From contig NZ_CP082284.1 of the NCBI RefSeq assembly GCF_019880225.1, positions 558,001 to 622,000 on the forward strand: a stretch of DNA of 64,000 bases. Reading direction: 5' to 3'. The notes under the pieces were generated by a model that worked only from the letters and a program-made list of their open reading frames with translations, had not been told where the DNA came from and ran no database searches. Shown piece by piece: positions 1 to 9,600 of this stretch. This stretch comes from Halobaculum rubrum (GTDB lineage Archaea; Halobacteriota; Halobacteria; Halobacteriales; Haloferacaceae). Both the position numbers and the translations under genes were made by a program. The stretch's first letter is position 1. Every line of letters starts with the position of its first letter.

Positions 1-19
1 CGGCGTCCAACGGCCCCCG

Positions 20-1333
20 ATGGCAGCCCCGAGCGACGAGCAGTCGGCGACGACGACCCCGGCCAGCGACCGCCGCGAACGGGTGGCGCTCGCGCTCGTC
101 GTGTACGCCGTGTTGCTCGCGCAGACGCTCGTGTATCCCGGCGTCGACCTGCTCACGGCCGAGTTCGGCGGACGCGGCGTCGCCGGGCCGACGCTGTTTC
201 TCGCCGTCGAGTTCGCCGCCTTCGCGCTGTTTGCCGGCCCCTGGGGGACGCTCTCCGACCGGCTCGGCGAGCGGCGCCGGCTGGTCGCGGTCGCGGCCGG
301 CGGCGGCGCGGCCGGCTACCTCGCGCTCGCGGCCGTCGCCGGCGGCGGACCGTCCTTCCTGGCGGCGCTGCTGCTGCGGGGGATCCAAGGTGCGATGACC
401 GTCGGCGCGCTCTCGCTCGCGATCTCGGCGCTCGCGGACCGCTCGGGCGGCAACGGGCGGAACATGGGCGTCGCCGGCATCGCGATCGGTCTCGGGACCG
501 CGACCGGCGCGCCGCTGGGCGGCCAGCTGTTCGAGATCGGCGCGACCGTCCCGCTGTACGCCGCCGCCGGACTGCTCGGCATCGCCGCGGCGGGGTCGCT
601 CGCGATCCCCGATAGGCCGCCGGCTCCGACGCGAGCGACGGGGGACGGTCCGACCGCCGACGCCGCCACCGATGCCGCCGCCGGCGACGATGGCAGCCAC
701 CCCGACCACGGCGGACTGACGGCGCTGCTCTCGGGTCTGCGGGATAGACGCGAGCTCGCCGTCCCGTACGCGTTCGCGTTCGCCGACCGCCTCGTCGCCG
801 GCTTCTTCGCGCTCGTGGGAACGCTGTACTTCCGCGAGGCGTTCGGGCTCGGACCCGGGGCGACGGGGCTGCTGCTGGCGGCGTTTTTCGCGCCGTTCGC
901 GCTGCTGCAGTACCCGTTCGGCCTGCTCTCGGACCGGATCGGCCGGGTTGTTCCCATCGGTGCCGGGTCGGCCGTCTTCGGCCTCGCCGTGATCGCGGTC
1001 GGCTTCGCGCCGTCGGTGCCGGCGGTCGCCGCGACGATGGTCGTCGTGGGCGTGCTCGGCGCGCTGATGGCGCCGGCGACGCTCGCGCTCGTCGTCGACC
1101 TGGGGGGCGAGGACGGCCGCGGCGCCGCAGTCGCGGGGTTCAACGCCGCCGGCAGCCTTGGCTTCCTCGCGGGGTCGCTGGTCGGGGGCGCCGTCGCCGC
1201 CGAGTTCGGCTTCGCCGCCGCGTTCGTCGTCGCCGGCGGGAGCGAGTTCCTCCTCGCGGTGGCGACGCTGCCGGCGCTGGTCCGGCTGGGTCGCCGGAGC
1301 GGACGGACGGCGGTGTTCAGCGGCGGCGACTGA
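20..1333 (+). CDS. MFS transporter, probable drug/metabolite exporter
   Basis: A 437-residue integral membrane protein of the major facilitator superfamily. It has about twelve hydrophobic segments in two six-helix halves, separated by a charged, low-complexity Asp/Ala/Thr loop at about residues 197-232. The first half carries an MFS motif A-like loop (GTLSDRLGERRRL) and the second half repeats it (LLSDRIGRVVPIG), the usual duplicated signature between TM2-3 and TM8-9. The ATG at position 20 gives a normal N-terminus with a short cytoplasmic tail. The substrate cannot be read from the sequence; efflux is an inference from similarity to haloarchaeal multidrug-type MFS proteins. It is a single gene with no obvious partner. 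Confidence 0.85.
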   Translation: MAAPSDEQSATTTPASDRRERVALALVVYAVLLAQTLVYPGVDLLTAEFGGRGVAGPTLFLAVEFAAFALFAGPWGTLSDRLGERRRLVAVAAGGGAAGYLALAAVAGGGPSFLAALLLRGIQGAMTVGALSLAISALADRSGGNGRNMGVAGIAIGLGTATGAPLGGQLFEIGATVPLYAAAGLLGIAAAGSLAIPDRPPAPTRATGDGPTADAATDAAAGDDGSHPDHGGLTALLSGLRDRRELAVPYAFAFADRLVAGFFALVGTLYFREAFGLGPGATGLLLAAFFAPFALLQYPFGLLSDRIGRVVPIGAGSAVFGLAVIAVGFAPSVPAVAATMVVVGVLGALMAPATLALVVDLGGEDGRGAAVAGFNAAGSLGFLAGSLVGGAVAAEFGFAAAFVVAGGSEFLLAVATLPALVRLGRRSGRTAVFSGGD

Positions 1334-1461
1334 GCCGGACAGTAACTGAGCGGCGGCGGCGACTGAGCCGGGCGACGACCACGTCGGACGACGACAGTGG
1401 CCGGCGGCGGCGTTCGGCAGGCAAGGCTGATGCCCGAGGCCGTCGACCGTCCACGTAACCG

Positions 1462-2727
1462 ATGCCAGACCGCGAGTACGACGTCGTCCTCTGGGGCGCC
1501 ACCGGGTTCACCGGCCGGCTCGTCGCCGAGTACCTCGCCGACAGCTACGGCGCGAGCGACCTCGACTGGGCGCTGGCCGGGCGCAGCGAGGAGCGACTCG
1601 CCGGCGTCCGCGACGAGTTGGCCGCCCGCGACGACGCCCTCGCCTCGCTCGACCTCCTCACGGGCGACGCGTTGGACCGCGAGAGCCTCGATCGGATCGC
1701 GGCACGCACCGCAGTGGTCTGCACGACCGTCGGTCCCTACGCGAAATACGGCTCCGACCTCGTCGCCGCCTGCGTCGAACACGGGACGAACTACTGCGAC
1801 CTCTCGGGCGAAGTCCACTGGATGCGCCGGACGATCGACGAACACCACGAGCGTGCTCGCGAGACCGGCGCGCGGATCGTCCACGGCTGTGGCTTCGACT
1901 CGGTGCCGAGCGACCTCGGCACGCTGTTGCTCCAGACGCACGCAGACGAGGAGTTCGGGACCTCCTGCGACGAGGTGCGCGGGTTGGTCTCGATCCGCGG
2001 CGGCGCCTTCAGCGGCGGCACGATCGCGAGCATGGTCGAACTGTACGAGGCCGCGGCCGAGGACCGCGAGGTCCGTCGCCTCCTCGCCGACCCGCGTGCG
2101 CTCGACCCGCCGGAGAGCCGCGACGCACCGGCCGAGCGGCCACAGCGCGGGGTACACTACGACCGCGACGCCGACGCGTGGACCGCGCCGTTCGTCATGG
2201 CCCGGATCAACGAGCCGGTCGTCAGTCGCTCGAACGCGCTCCTCGGGTACGCCTGGGGGCACACCTTCCGCTACGGCGAGGCGCTCGGGACGGGAGACGG
2301 CGTCGGCGGCCTCGCCCGTGCCGTCGCGCTCGCCGCCGGACAGGGACTGCTCGCGGGCGCCCTCTCGGTCGGCCCGATTCGCGAGGCGCTCGACCGCCAC
2401 GTCCTGCCCGACCCCGGCGACGGCCCCGATGCGGAGACGATCGAGGGAAGTTCCTTCGAGGTCCGCCTCCGAGGGACGGGCGCCTCCGACGGTCATCCCG
2501 GCGGCTTCGCCGTCGAGGCAACCGTCCGCGGCGACCGCGATCCCGGATACGGCTCGACGTGCCGGATGCTCGGCGAGTCGGCGGTGTGTCTCGCCAGAGG
2601 CGAGGTCGACTCCCCCCATGACGGCGGCGTGCTCACCCCGGCCTCGGGGATCGGCCTGCCGTTGATCGACCGGCTGGAGGGAACCGGCGTGTCGTTCGAG
2701 GTTGAGACGGTCGAGGACGGCGACTGA
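1462..2727 (+). CDS. Saccharopine dehydrogenase-like / trans-acting enoyl reductase family protein
   Basis: A 421-residue NAD(P)-dependent oxidoreductase-like protein. The N-terminus is a Rossmann fold with the dinucleotide loop GATGFTGRLVAEYL at about residues 10-23, followed by the conserved segment CTTVGPYAKYGSDLVAACVE and the YCDLSGE motif typical of saccharopine dehydrogenase-like proteins. In this family some members act as trans-acting enoyl reductases in lipid synthesis; true lysine-pathway function is unlikely because the C-terminal domain is of the lipid-type group. It sits alone, 128 bp after the MFS gene and convergent with the suf operon. The substrate is unknown. Confidence 0.85.
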   Translation: MPDREYDVVLWGATGFTGRLVAEYLADSYGASDLDWALAGRSEERLAGVRDELAARDDALASLDLLTGDALDRESLDRIAARTAVVCTTVGPYAKYGSDLVAACVEHGTNYCDLSGEVHWMRRTIDEHHERARETGARIVHGCGFDSVPSDLGTLLLQTHADEEFGTSCDEVRGLVSIRGGAFSGGTIASMVELYEAAAEDREVRRLLADPRALDPPESRDAPAERPQRGVHYDRDADAWTAPFVMARINEPVVSRSNALLGYAWGHTFRYGEALGTGDGVGGLARAVALAAGQGLLAGALSVGPIREALDRHVLPDPGDGPDAETIEGSSFEVRLRGTGASDGHPGGFAVEATVRGDRDPGYGSTCRMLGESAVCLARGEVDSPHDGGVLTPASGIGLPLIDRLEGTGVSFEVETVEDGD

Positions 2728-2816
2728 CTCGACGGCCCCGTGGCTCGGAGGGAGTCGTCGTCGGTCGCGAAAACGCCGGGCGGGTTCGAATCTGGGCCGC
2801 GAGTGTCGCGAACGCC

Positions 2817-4025
2817 TCAGTCGAGGCGCGCGACGATCAGGTCGTCGATGTCCTCGCGGAGCTCGTCGACCTCGACCTCCTCGAGGACGGGCACGAAGAA
2901 GCCCTCCACGAGCATGTTGCGCGCGGTGTTCTCCGAGATGGCGCGGGAGGTCATGTAGAACAGGTCCTCCGCGTCCACCTGCCCGACCGTCGCCGAGTGT
3001 GACGCCTCGGTGTCGTGGTTGTGGATGATGAGCTTCGGCGAGGCGTCGGCCTCCGAGTCGTCGCTCAACATCAGCGTGTTCTCGCGCTGGTAGGAGCTGG
3101 TGTCCCACGCGTCGCGGCCGACGTCCTGCACGCCCTCGTACACCGAGCGCGCCTCGTCGTCGAGCACGCCGCGGGTCACCAAGTCCGCGGTGGTGTGCTC
3201 GCCGTTGTGCCACACGCGGGCGTTGATGTCGAAGTGCTGGTCGTCGTGGCCGAAGAAGGCGCCGACGATCTTCGTCTCCGAGGAGTCGCCGTTCAGCTCC
3301 GTCTCGATGTCCGAGCGGGTGAGCCGGGAGCCGATGTTCCCCTCGATCCAGTCGATCGTGGCGTACCTGTCCGCGTCGCCGCGCTTCAGCGTGAAGTCGT
3401 ACACGTCCTCGTCGAGGTCCTGAAGCGAGCCGTACTGGACGTACGCGTTCTCGCCCGTGACGACCTCCACGAGATTGCTGAAGTAGCGGTCTCCGTCGAC
3501 GGCCGAGCCGTTGGAGATCCGCTCGAGGATCGTCGCGGAGGCGTTGTCCTCGGCGACGACGAGCGTGTGGCTGAACAGCGAGGTGCTGTTCATCTCGGCG
3601 CGCACCTTCACGTCCTCGGCGTCGACGCCCTCGGGGACGTAGATGACCGTGCCCGTGGTGAACAGCGCCGTCGACAGCGCGGTGAGGTAGTTCGTCTGCG
3701 GGTCGGTGACCGAGCCGAAGTGCTCCTCCAGCAGCTCGGGGTGCTCCTCGAGCGCGGTCTCGAAGTCGAGGACCTTCGCGCCCTCCGCCGAGACGCGCTC
3801 GGTCTCGTCGCGCTGGTCGAGGGGGTCGACGATCGACTCGTAGTCGAGGCCCTCGAGGTTCGTCCAGCGGCGACCGGGCGTCTCGATGACGCTCGGCATG
3901 TCCAGTTCGTCCAGCGCCGACAGCGCCTCGAGGCGCGTCCGAAGGAGCCAGTCCGGTTCGTCGCGCTCCTCGGAGATGGTTCTCACCGTCTCCTCGGAGA
4001 TGCTTGCGGGTAGCTGTGTGCTCAT
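2817..4025 (-). CDS. sufD: Fe-S cluster assembly protein SufD
   Basis: A 402-residue SufD-type scaffold subunit, the last gene of a sufC-sufB-sufD operon. SufD pairs with SufB and two SufC ATPases in the SufBC2D complex that builds and delivers Fe-S clusters in the cytoplasm. The protein has the N-terminal helical region followed by the right-handed beta-helix core; the C-terminal half shows the SufB/SufD signature (HNHDTEASHSATVGQVD, then DLFYMTSRAISENTARNMLV). It starts 37 nt after the sufB stop, so co-transcription is likely. It lacks the extended SufB N-terminus, which separates the two paralogues. Confidence 0.96.
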   Translation of the reverse strand: MSTQLPASISEETVRTISEERDEPDWLLRTRLEALSALDELDMPSVIETPGRRWTNLEGLDYESIVDPLDQRDETERVSAEGAKVLDFETALEEHPELLEEHFGSVTDPQTNYLTALSTALFTTGTVIYVPEGVDAEDVKVRAEMNSTSLFSHTLVVAEDNASATILERISNGSAVDGDRYFSNLVEVVTGENAYVQYGSLQDLDEDVYDFTLKRGDADRYATIDWIEGNIGSRLTRSDIETELNGDSSETKIVGAFFGHDDQHFDINARVWHNGEHTTADLVTRGVLDDEARSVYEGVQDVGRDAWDTSSYQRENTLMLSDDSEADASPKLIIHNHDTEASHSATVGQVDAEDLFYMTSRAISENTARNMLVEGFFVPVLEEVEVDELREDIDDLIVARLD

Positions 4026-4062
4026 TATGTGTGGTGAATGGGTGGTGACGGAGCGCCGGGGG

Positions 4063-5493
4063 TTACCCGAGCGAGCCCTCCATCTCCAGTTCGACGAGCC
4101 GGTTGAGCTCGACGGCGTACTCGATGGGCAGTTCCTCCGTGATCGGCTCGATGAAGCCCGAGACGATCATCTGCTTGGCGTCGTCGTCGTCGAGGCCGCG
4201 CGACTGCAGGTAGAACACGTCCTCGTCGCCGATCTTCCCGACGGTCGCCTCGTGAGCCACGTCGACCTTCGACTCGTTGATCTCCATGTACGGCATGGTG
4301 TCGGAGGTCGACTCGTTGTCGAACATCAGCGCGTCACACTCGACGGCCGTCGAGGAGTTCTCGGCGCCGTCGGCGATGTGGACGAGGCCGCGGTAGTTGG
4401 TGCGGCCGCCGTCCTTCGAGATCGACTTCGACTCGATGGTCGACTTCGTGTCCGGCGCGTTGTGGTACACCTTCGCGCCGGTGTCGATGTTCTGGCCCTC
4501 GCCGGCGAATGCGATGGTGATGTGGTTGTCGGAGGCGCCGCGCCCCTTCAGGATCGTCGAGGGGTACAGCATCGTCGCCTTCGACCCCATCGACCCCGAG
4601 ATCCACTCCATGCGCCCGCCTTTCTCGGCGATAGCGCGCTTCGTGTTCAGGTTGTACGTGTTCTTCGACCAGTTCTGCACCGTCGAGTACTGAACGTGCG
4701 CGTCCTCGTCCACGAAGACCTCGACGCCGCCGCAATGCAGATTGAACTTCGAGTACTTCGGGGCGGAACAGCCCTCGATGTAGTGGACTTCGGAGTTCTC
4801 CTCGGCGATGATGAGCGTGTGCTCGAACTGACCCATCCCCTCGGAGTTCATCCGGAAGTACGCCTGCACCGGCATGTCCACAGTGGTGTTCTCGGGGATG
4901 TACACGAACGAGCCGCCCGACCAGATCGCGCCGTGAAGCGCCGCGAACTTGTTGTCGCTCGGCGGGACGCACTTCGTCATGAAGTGCTCGCGGACGAGCT
5001 CCTCGTGCTCTTGGACGGCCTCGTCCATGTTACAGAAGATGACGCCCTTCTCCTCCCAACGCTCCTGCATGTTCTGGTAGACGACCTCCGACTCGTACTG
5101 CGCGCCGACGCCCGAAAGCGCGTTCTTCTCGGCTTCGGGGATGCCCAGCTTGTCGAAGGTGTCTTTGATCTCGTCGGGGAGCTCCGTCCAGTCGTCGACG
5201 CCCGCGCGGACGTCCACGTCGGGGCGGATGTACGGGACGATCTCGTCGACGTCGACCTCGCTCAGGTCCGGCTGACCCGGCCAGTCGGTCGGCATCGGCA
5301 TCTCCTGGAACTGCTCGAGAGCGCGAAGGCGCCGCTCCAGCATCCACTCGGGCTCGTCCTTGTCCTCGGAGATCGCGTGGATCGTCTCCTCGGTGAGTCC
5401 CTTCTCCGCCGCGAACGCCGACTTCTCCTCCTTCTTGAAGTCGAAGCGGTCCTCAGTGTCGGTCTCCTTCAGGTGGTTCTGTTCTGAACTCAT
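4063..5493 (-). CDS. sufB: Fe-S cluster assembly protein SufB
   Basis: A 476-residue SufB scaffold, the usual length. SufB carries the nascent Fe-S cluster in the SufBC2D complex. Visible family marks are the EPEWMLERRLRALE N-terminal motif (found in both SufB and SufD), the SAPKYSKFNLHCGGVE segment in the beta-helix core, and the C-terminal MEINESKVDVAHEATVGKI signature. It lies between sufC (56-bp gap) and sufD (37-bp gap) on the same strand. The AT-rich gap ahead of it contains a TATA-like GTATAC about 25 nt before the ATG, so sufB may also be transcribed from its own promoter. Confidence 0.97.
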   Translation of the reverse strand: MSSEQNHLKETDTEDRFDFKKEEKSAFAAEKGLTEETIHAISEDKDEPEWMLERRLRALEQFQEMPMPTDWPGQPDLSEVDVDEIVPYIRPDVDVRAGVDDWTELPDEIKDTFDKLGIPEAEKNALSGVGAQYESEVVYQNMQERWEEKGVIFCNMDEAVQEHEELVREHFMTKCVPPSDNKFAALHGAIWSGGSFVYIPENTTVDMPVQAYFRMNSEGMGQFEHTLIIAEENSEVHYIEGCSAPKYSKFNLHCGGVEVFVDEDAHVQYSTVQNWSKNTYNLNTKRAIAEKGGRMEWISGSMGSKATMLYPSTILKGRGASDNHITIAFAGEGQNIDTGAKVYHNAPDTKSTIESKSISKDGGRTNYRGLVHIADGAENSSTAVECDALMFDNESTSDTMPYMEINESKVDVAHEATVGKIGDEDVFYLQSRGLDDDDAKQMIVSGFIEPITEELPIEYAVELNRLVELEMEGSLG

Positions 5494-5553
5494 GTGTGGA
5501 TAGTGTTTACGAGTGTATACTCATTAGCCTGTTCAGTAACCACCATTGGTTAC
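5494..5553 (-). promoter_or_regulatory. Probable internal sufB promoter and inverted repeat
   Basis: The 56-bp sufC-sufB gap is clearly AT-richer than its surroundings. On the minus strand it contains GAGTATACACTC centred about 25 nt before the sufB ATG, the spacing expected for a haloarchaeal TATA box. A perfect 6-bp inverted repeat, GTAACC at 5536-5541 and GGTTAC at 5548-5553, overlaps the sufC stop codon. It may act as a hairpin or an operator; the sequence alone does not decide. Confidence 0.45.
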
Positions 5554-6470
5554 GCCGCCTCGTAGACTTCCTCGCGGACCCAGTCGTACCCCTTGTCCTC
5601 GAGTTCCTCGGCGAGCTCGGCGCCGCCGGATTTGGCGATCTTCCCGTCGATCATCACGTGGACGTGATCCGGCTCGACGTAGTCGAGGATGCGCTGGTAG
5701 TGGGTGATCTGGAGGATGCCGGTGTCCTGCTCGTCGCGGAGGGCGTTGATACCCTTCGAGACGTCCTGCAGGCGGTCGATGTCCAGCCCGGAGTCGATCT
5801 CGTCGAGCACGGCGATCGATGGCTCGAGGATCGCGGCCTGCAGCACCTCGTTTTGCTTCTTCTCGCCGCCGGAGAAGCCGGCGTTGAGGTAGCGCTCGGC
5901 GAACTTCTCGTCCATGTCGAGCAGCTCCATCTTCTCTTTCAGGAGCTGCTGGAACTCGGCGACGCCGACGTCGCCGTCGTCGGTGGGCCCCTCCATCGGG
6001 GAGGTGTCGTAGCCCGAGTCGTCCTCGGCGTCGGCGTCGGCCTCCTCGTCGGCCTCCTCCTCGAAGAGCTCCTCGCGCTCGTCGAGCTTGGCGTTGAGCG
6101 CCTGTCGGAGGAAGTTCACCATCGTCACGCCCTCGATCTCGGCCGGATACTGGAACCCGAGGAAGATGCCGAGCGCCGCGCGCTCGTTGGGTTCGAGATC
6201 GAGCAGCTCCCAGGTGAGGTCATCCTCGTCGAGCTCGGCGTCGATGTCCTCGACGTCGGCCTCGGAGAGCGTCAGCGTCACTGACCCGCCGGAGACCTCG
6301 TAGGCCGGGTGACCCGCGATTACCTTCGCTGTCGTCGACTTTCCGGACCCGTTCGGACCCATCAGGGCGTGGATCTCGCCGTTGTTCACTACGAGGTCGA
6401 CGCCCCGGAGGATCTCTTCGCCCGTCTCTGCGACCTCCGCCTGGAGATTTTCGAGTTCGAGTGTGGCCAT
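5550..6470 (-). CDS. sufC: Fe-S cluster assembly ATPase SufC
   Basis: A 306-residue ABC-type ATPase that powers the SufBC2D scaffold. Walker A is GPNGSGKSTTAKVIAG, the ABC signature is SGGEKKQNEVLQ and Walker B is IAVLDEIDSGLDID, followed by the H-loop QITHYQ. I chose the second Met (MATLELENLQ) as the start because the 15 residues before it are not conserved-looking and the family begins at this strand. The protein is about 50 residues longer than most bacterial SufC because of an acidic Glu/Asp/Ala insert at about residues 135-170, between the helical subdomain and the signature motif. It is first in the sufCBD operon. Confidence 0.96.
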   Translation of the reverse strand: MATLELENLQAEVAETGEEILRGVDLVVNNGEIHALMGPNGSGKSTTAKVIAGHPAYEVSGGSVTLTLSEADVEDIDAELDEDDLTWELLDLEPNERAALGIFLGFQYPAEIEGVTMVNFLRQALNAKLDEREELFEEEADEEADADAEDDSGYDTSPMEGPTDDGDVGVAEFQQLLKEKMELLDMDEKFAERYLNAGFSGGEKKQNEVLQAAILEPSIAVLDEIDSGLDIDRLQDVSKGINALRDEQDTGILQITHYQRILDYVEPDHVHVMIDGKIAKSGGAELAEELEDKGYDWVREEVYEAA

Positions 6471-6499
6471 GTTCGTGGATACGCCTCTACGGGTGAATG

Positions 6500-6541
6500 G
6501 GGTCGTTCGACCCATGAAGGTTTCGCATCCACACGCGTGTG
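6500..6541. promoter_or_regulatory. Two palindromes upstream of sufC
   Basis: Upstream of the suf operon there are two perfect dyads: GGGTCG-TT-CGACCC at 6500-6513 (about 30-43 nt before the sufC start) and the 12-bp self-complementary CACACGCGTGTG at 6530-6541. Their place in the promoter region suits operators for an iron or redox regulator, but no recognised regulator motif was matched, so this is inference. Confidence 0.4.
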
Positions 6542-6552
6542 GTTCTCACGAA

Positions 6553-6568
6553 GAAAAAATCATTTTTC
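6553..6568 (-). terminator. Probable polB transcription terminator
   Basis: Just past the polB stop (6608), the minus strand reads GAAAAATGATTTTTTC: complementary A/T arms (6553-6558 and 6563-6568) giving a U-rich transcript end. A T-tract of this kind is the typical archaeal termination signal and is striking in this GC-rich DNA. Confidence 0.5.
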
Positions 6569-6607
6569 GTATCCGAAAGCAACCCGGGAGTGGGTGCCGC
6601 GATCGCG

Positions 6608-9600
6608 TCACATGAAGCTGCCGAGTCCGGTCTGTTCTTGCCCGCTTTTGACCTCCTCCCAGGACATTCCGAGCGCCTCGATGATGCGAGCGATCGGGCC
6701 CTTGAGCGTCTTGTCCAGCATCTTGTCCCAGTCGACCGCGAACTCCTCGGGCACCTCGTCGGCGTACTCGAAGCAGATCACGTCCGGGTCGCGCTTGAAC
6801 TCGCCGTACAGAGGGTCGGTCTGCGGGTCGAGTCCGCGTTCGTTCTCCATGCGGGCCCAGAAGTCCGGGTGAACCTTCTCCAAGTAGAGGCGCTTGGGCT
6901 TGGACCCGCGCTGGAAGTTCGTGCCCAGCATGAGGTTCGCGTACTTCGCCCCTCGAACCTGGGCGGTGTCGGTGTCGTAGCTCTCCAGACGCTTGCCGAT
7001 GCCGCCGGGGATCCCCACTTCGTCGAGGTCGGCGTCGCCGTCGAGGAAGTTCTGGATCTCTTCGTGCAGGTAGTCGGTGATCTCCTCGGTGTCCTCCCCG
7101 TGGACGATCATCTCGATGACGCGCTTTTGCACGCGCTTGGTGACGGGTGCGATGTCCGAGCGCTTGTACTCGAAGCCGGTGATGTCGATGTCGTCGACGT
7201 CCTTGCCCTCCTTCCAGACGATGTGGCCGGCGTAGCGCTTCTTCTTGCCCGCCTGGAAGAATCTGCGATACAGCTTCTCGAACTCGATCTCGAACCGGTG
7301 CTCCTCGGCGTCGAGCTCCTCGCTCGCGAAGTCGTCGTAGCGGCCGTTGATATGCTCCTCGACGTCCTCGGAGAGCCGGATCACGGCCGCGATCCGAAGC
7401 AGTTCGCGGTCGGACATGTCGGGGTGCGCCGCCGCCATCCCCTCGGAGACACTCGCGTCCTCGACGTCCTCCGTCGAAACGTCATCTAGACTTAACATAA
7501 CCGAATCGGTGTCCCCGTATGTCACATCTCTATTTAGTTCGTTCACCGCCTGTTCGGTGAACTCGATGACGCGTCGCCCCATCGCCGTGATGGCGGCGGC
7601 GTTCTCCTTGTCGTACAGACGGAAGCGGTCCCATCCCGAGACGCCGTACAGCGACTGCCCGACGAACTGGAACGTCCCGTTTCGACCCGCGAGGAGCGTG
7701 TGATTGTCCGCGACGGTGACACAGTACACACCGTTCTCTGCGGAGCTACGGTCGCTGCTGCGGTGCATCCTGAGCGTGTTCTTGGAGCTCTCGGTGCAGT
7801 AGATCCGCCAGGATCCGCTGTCACGATTGTAGTTCGTGGTCAGTCCGAGGTGGGCACAGAGGCGGAGCACGTCGTCGCGGAGTCGCTCGCTCGACGTGGT
7901 GTAGCGCCACGAACTCCCCGACTGGCGGTCGCCGTCTCCGGCGATGAGCGTGTCGAGGAACCGCCGTTTCTGCTCCCCGTTGGTCTCGAAAACGAGGTCG
8001 GGGATCCGCTTCTCGAAGCTGTTCTCGCCGCACAGTTCCTCGAGCGCCTCGCCGAGGAGCTTCGACGTGAACTGGTAGCCACGCTCGTCGACGTACGTAT
8101 CGAACCCCATCCGTTCGAGGAGGTCGCCGATCGCGGCGTGGTCGGACTGGCCGCCGTCGGGGGCCGCGGTCTGCGCTATCTTGACCGTCGTCGCGGAGCC
8201 ACGCAGGTTATCTCCGAACGCCTTCTCCTCGGAGGTGTAGACGTTCCCTTCCGTGATGTACCACGCCAACAGATCGAGGAAGTCGTCCCCGTCGTACGTC
8301 CGCGGGATCCACTTCCGATTCGGCTCGCTGTGGACGGAGAACTCCGAACAGACGGAGTCCAGGTACTCCCGGTGTTGCTCGAACTCCTCGGCCGAGAACA
8401 CGTAGCCGGTCGTACCGAGGTCGTTCCTGACGACCTTCCTCGGGTAGTATCCGAGCTCGGCCGCGAGCGTGTGGCCGTGAACCTCGTTGTTCGCCCACAC
8501 CTCGTACTCGCCGTCGAGCAGGCGCGTGAGGTCGACCTCGTCGACGTCTTCCCCATCCGGGCCCGACCAGTCGTGGGGGAGCTGATAGTTCGTCGCGCGA
8601 TCGAGGTCGCCGGCCTCGACGAATCGATAGTCGTCCTCGTCCCACGAGATGCCGTTCGACTCGTCTTTCCTGACGAGCATCCGGTGGTTGGGCGTGACGC
8701 GGAAGTCGATCTTGTCCGTCTCGATGTCGACCAGCTCGTCGTCGTAGTCGGGATACGCGTGCGTCTCGACGACCGGCTTGGATTCCATCTCCATCGTCTC
8801 CGGGTCGAGCGAGTACACCTCGTCGCCGACGTCGAGGTCGGTGATATCGCGGACGCCGTCCGGCGTGACGACTTCGGTGTCCGGGGTGAAGCAGTTCATG
8901 ATAACCTTCGTCGCGGCCTGCTGCCGGTCGTACTGCTCGTACGCGTCCGACCCGGGGTCGTGGTCGTCGCGCTCGCCCTTCAGGCGCTCGCGCTCGGTGA
9001 GCAGTTCGTCGACCATCTCGCGCATCATCCCGTCGGGCTCCTTGCGGAACCGCGTGCCGTTTGGCGCCCGGTACGTCTCGCCGTCGAAGGACTCGGGGTC
9101 GTCGACGATCGTCTCGGGGCTGGCGTTGATCGTCACCATGCACATCGGGTAGAGGCTCTTCAGGTCGAGCACCGACACCATCTCCTCGACGCCGGAGATC
9201 GGCTCGAAGACGGCGCCGCCCTCGAACTCCTCGCTCGCCTGTTGTCCCTTCGTCGGGAGGACGAACTGGCCGAAGGCGTTGTGCAGGACGTACATGTCGA
9301 CCGCGTCGCCGGGGGTCGGCGCGTCCTCGAGCTGACAGCCGACGAACTTGCGCGCGTCGTCCCAGAACGCCACGATGTTTTGCTTGCGGTCGATCTCGAC
9401 GCACAGCTCCACGTCGCGGACGTTGTACTTCAGCAGGCGCTCGGGCTCCTGCTCCCACAGGTCGCCGATATCGCCCGTGTACCGTTCCTTCCCGACGTCG
9501 AGTTCGAGTTCGCCGACCGCGTCGAGGCGGTACGACTCCAGCTCGGAGAACTGCGTGCGCTGGTAGGCGTACAGGAGGTCGAAGACGACACGGCCCTTCA

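Noticed and set aside
316-3213. 965-residue open frame on the minus strand over the MFS and reductase genes
   Set aside because: It is Arg/Ala/Pro-rich without any domain and lies opposite two well-recognised genes; long antisense frames are expected at this GC content. The same holds for the frames at 7700-10717, 11765-13522, 13453-15525, 14928-16265 and 50867-53959.
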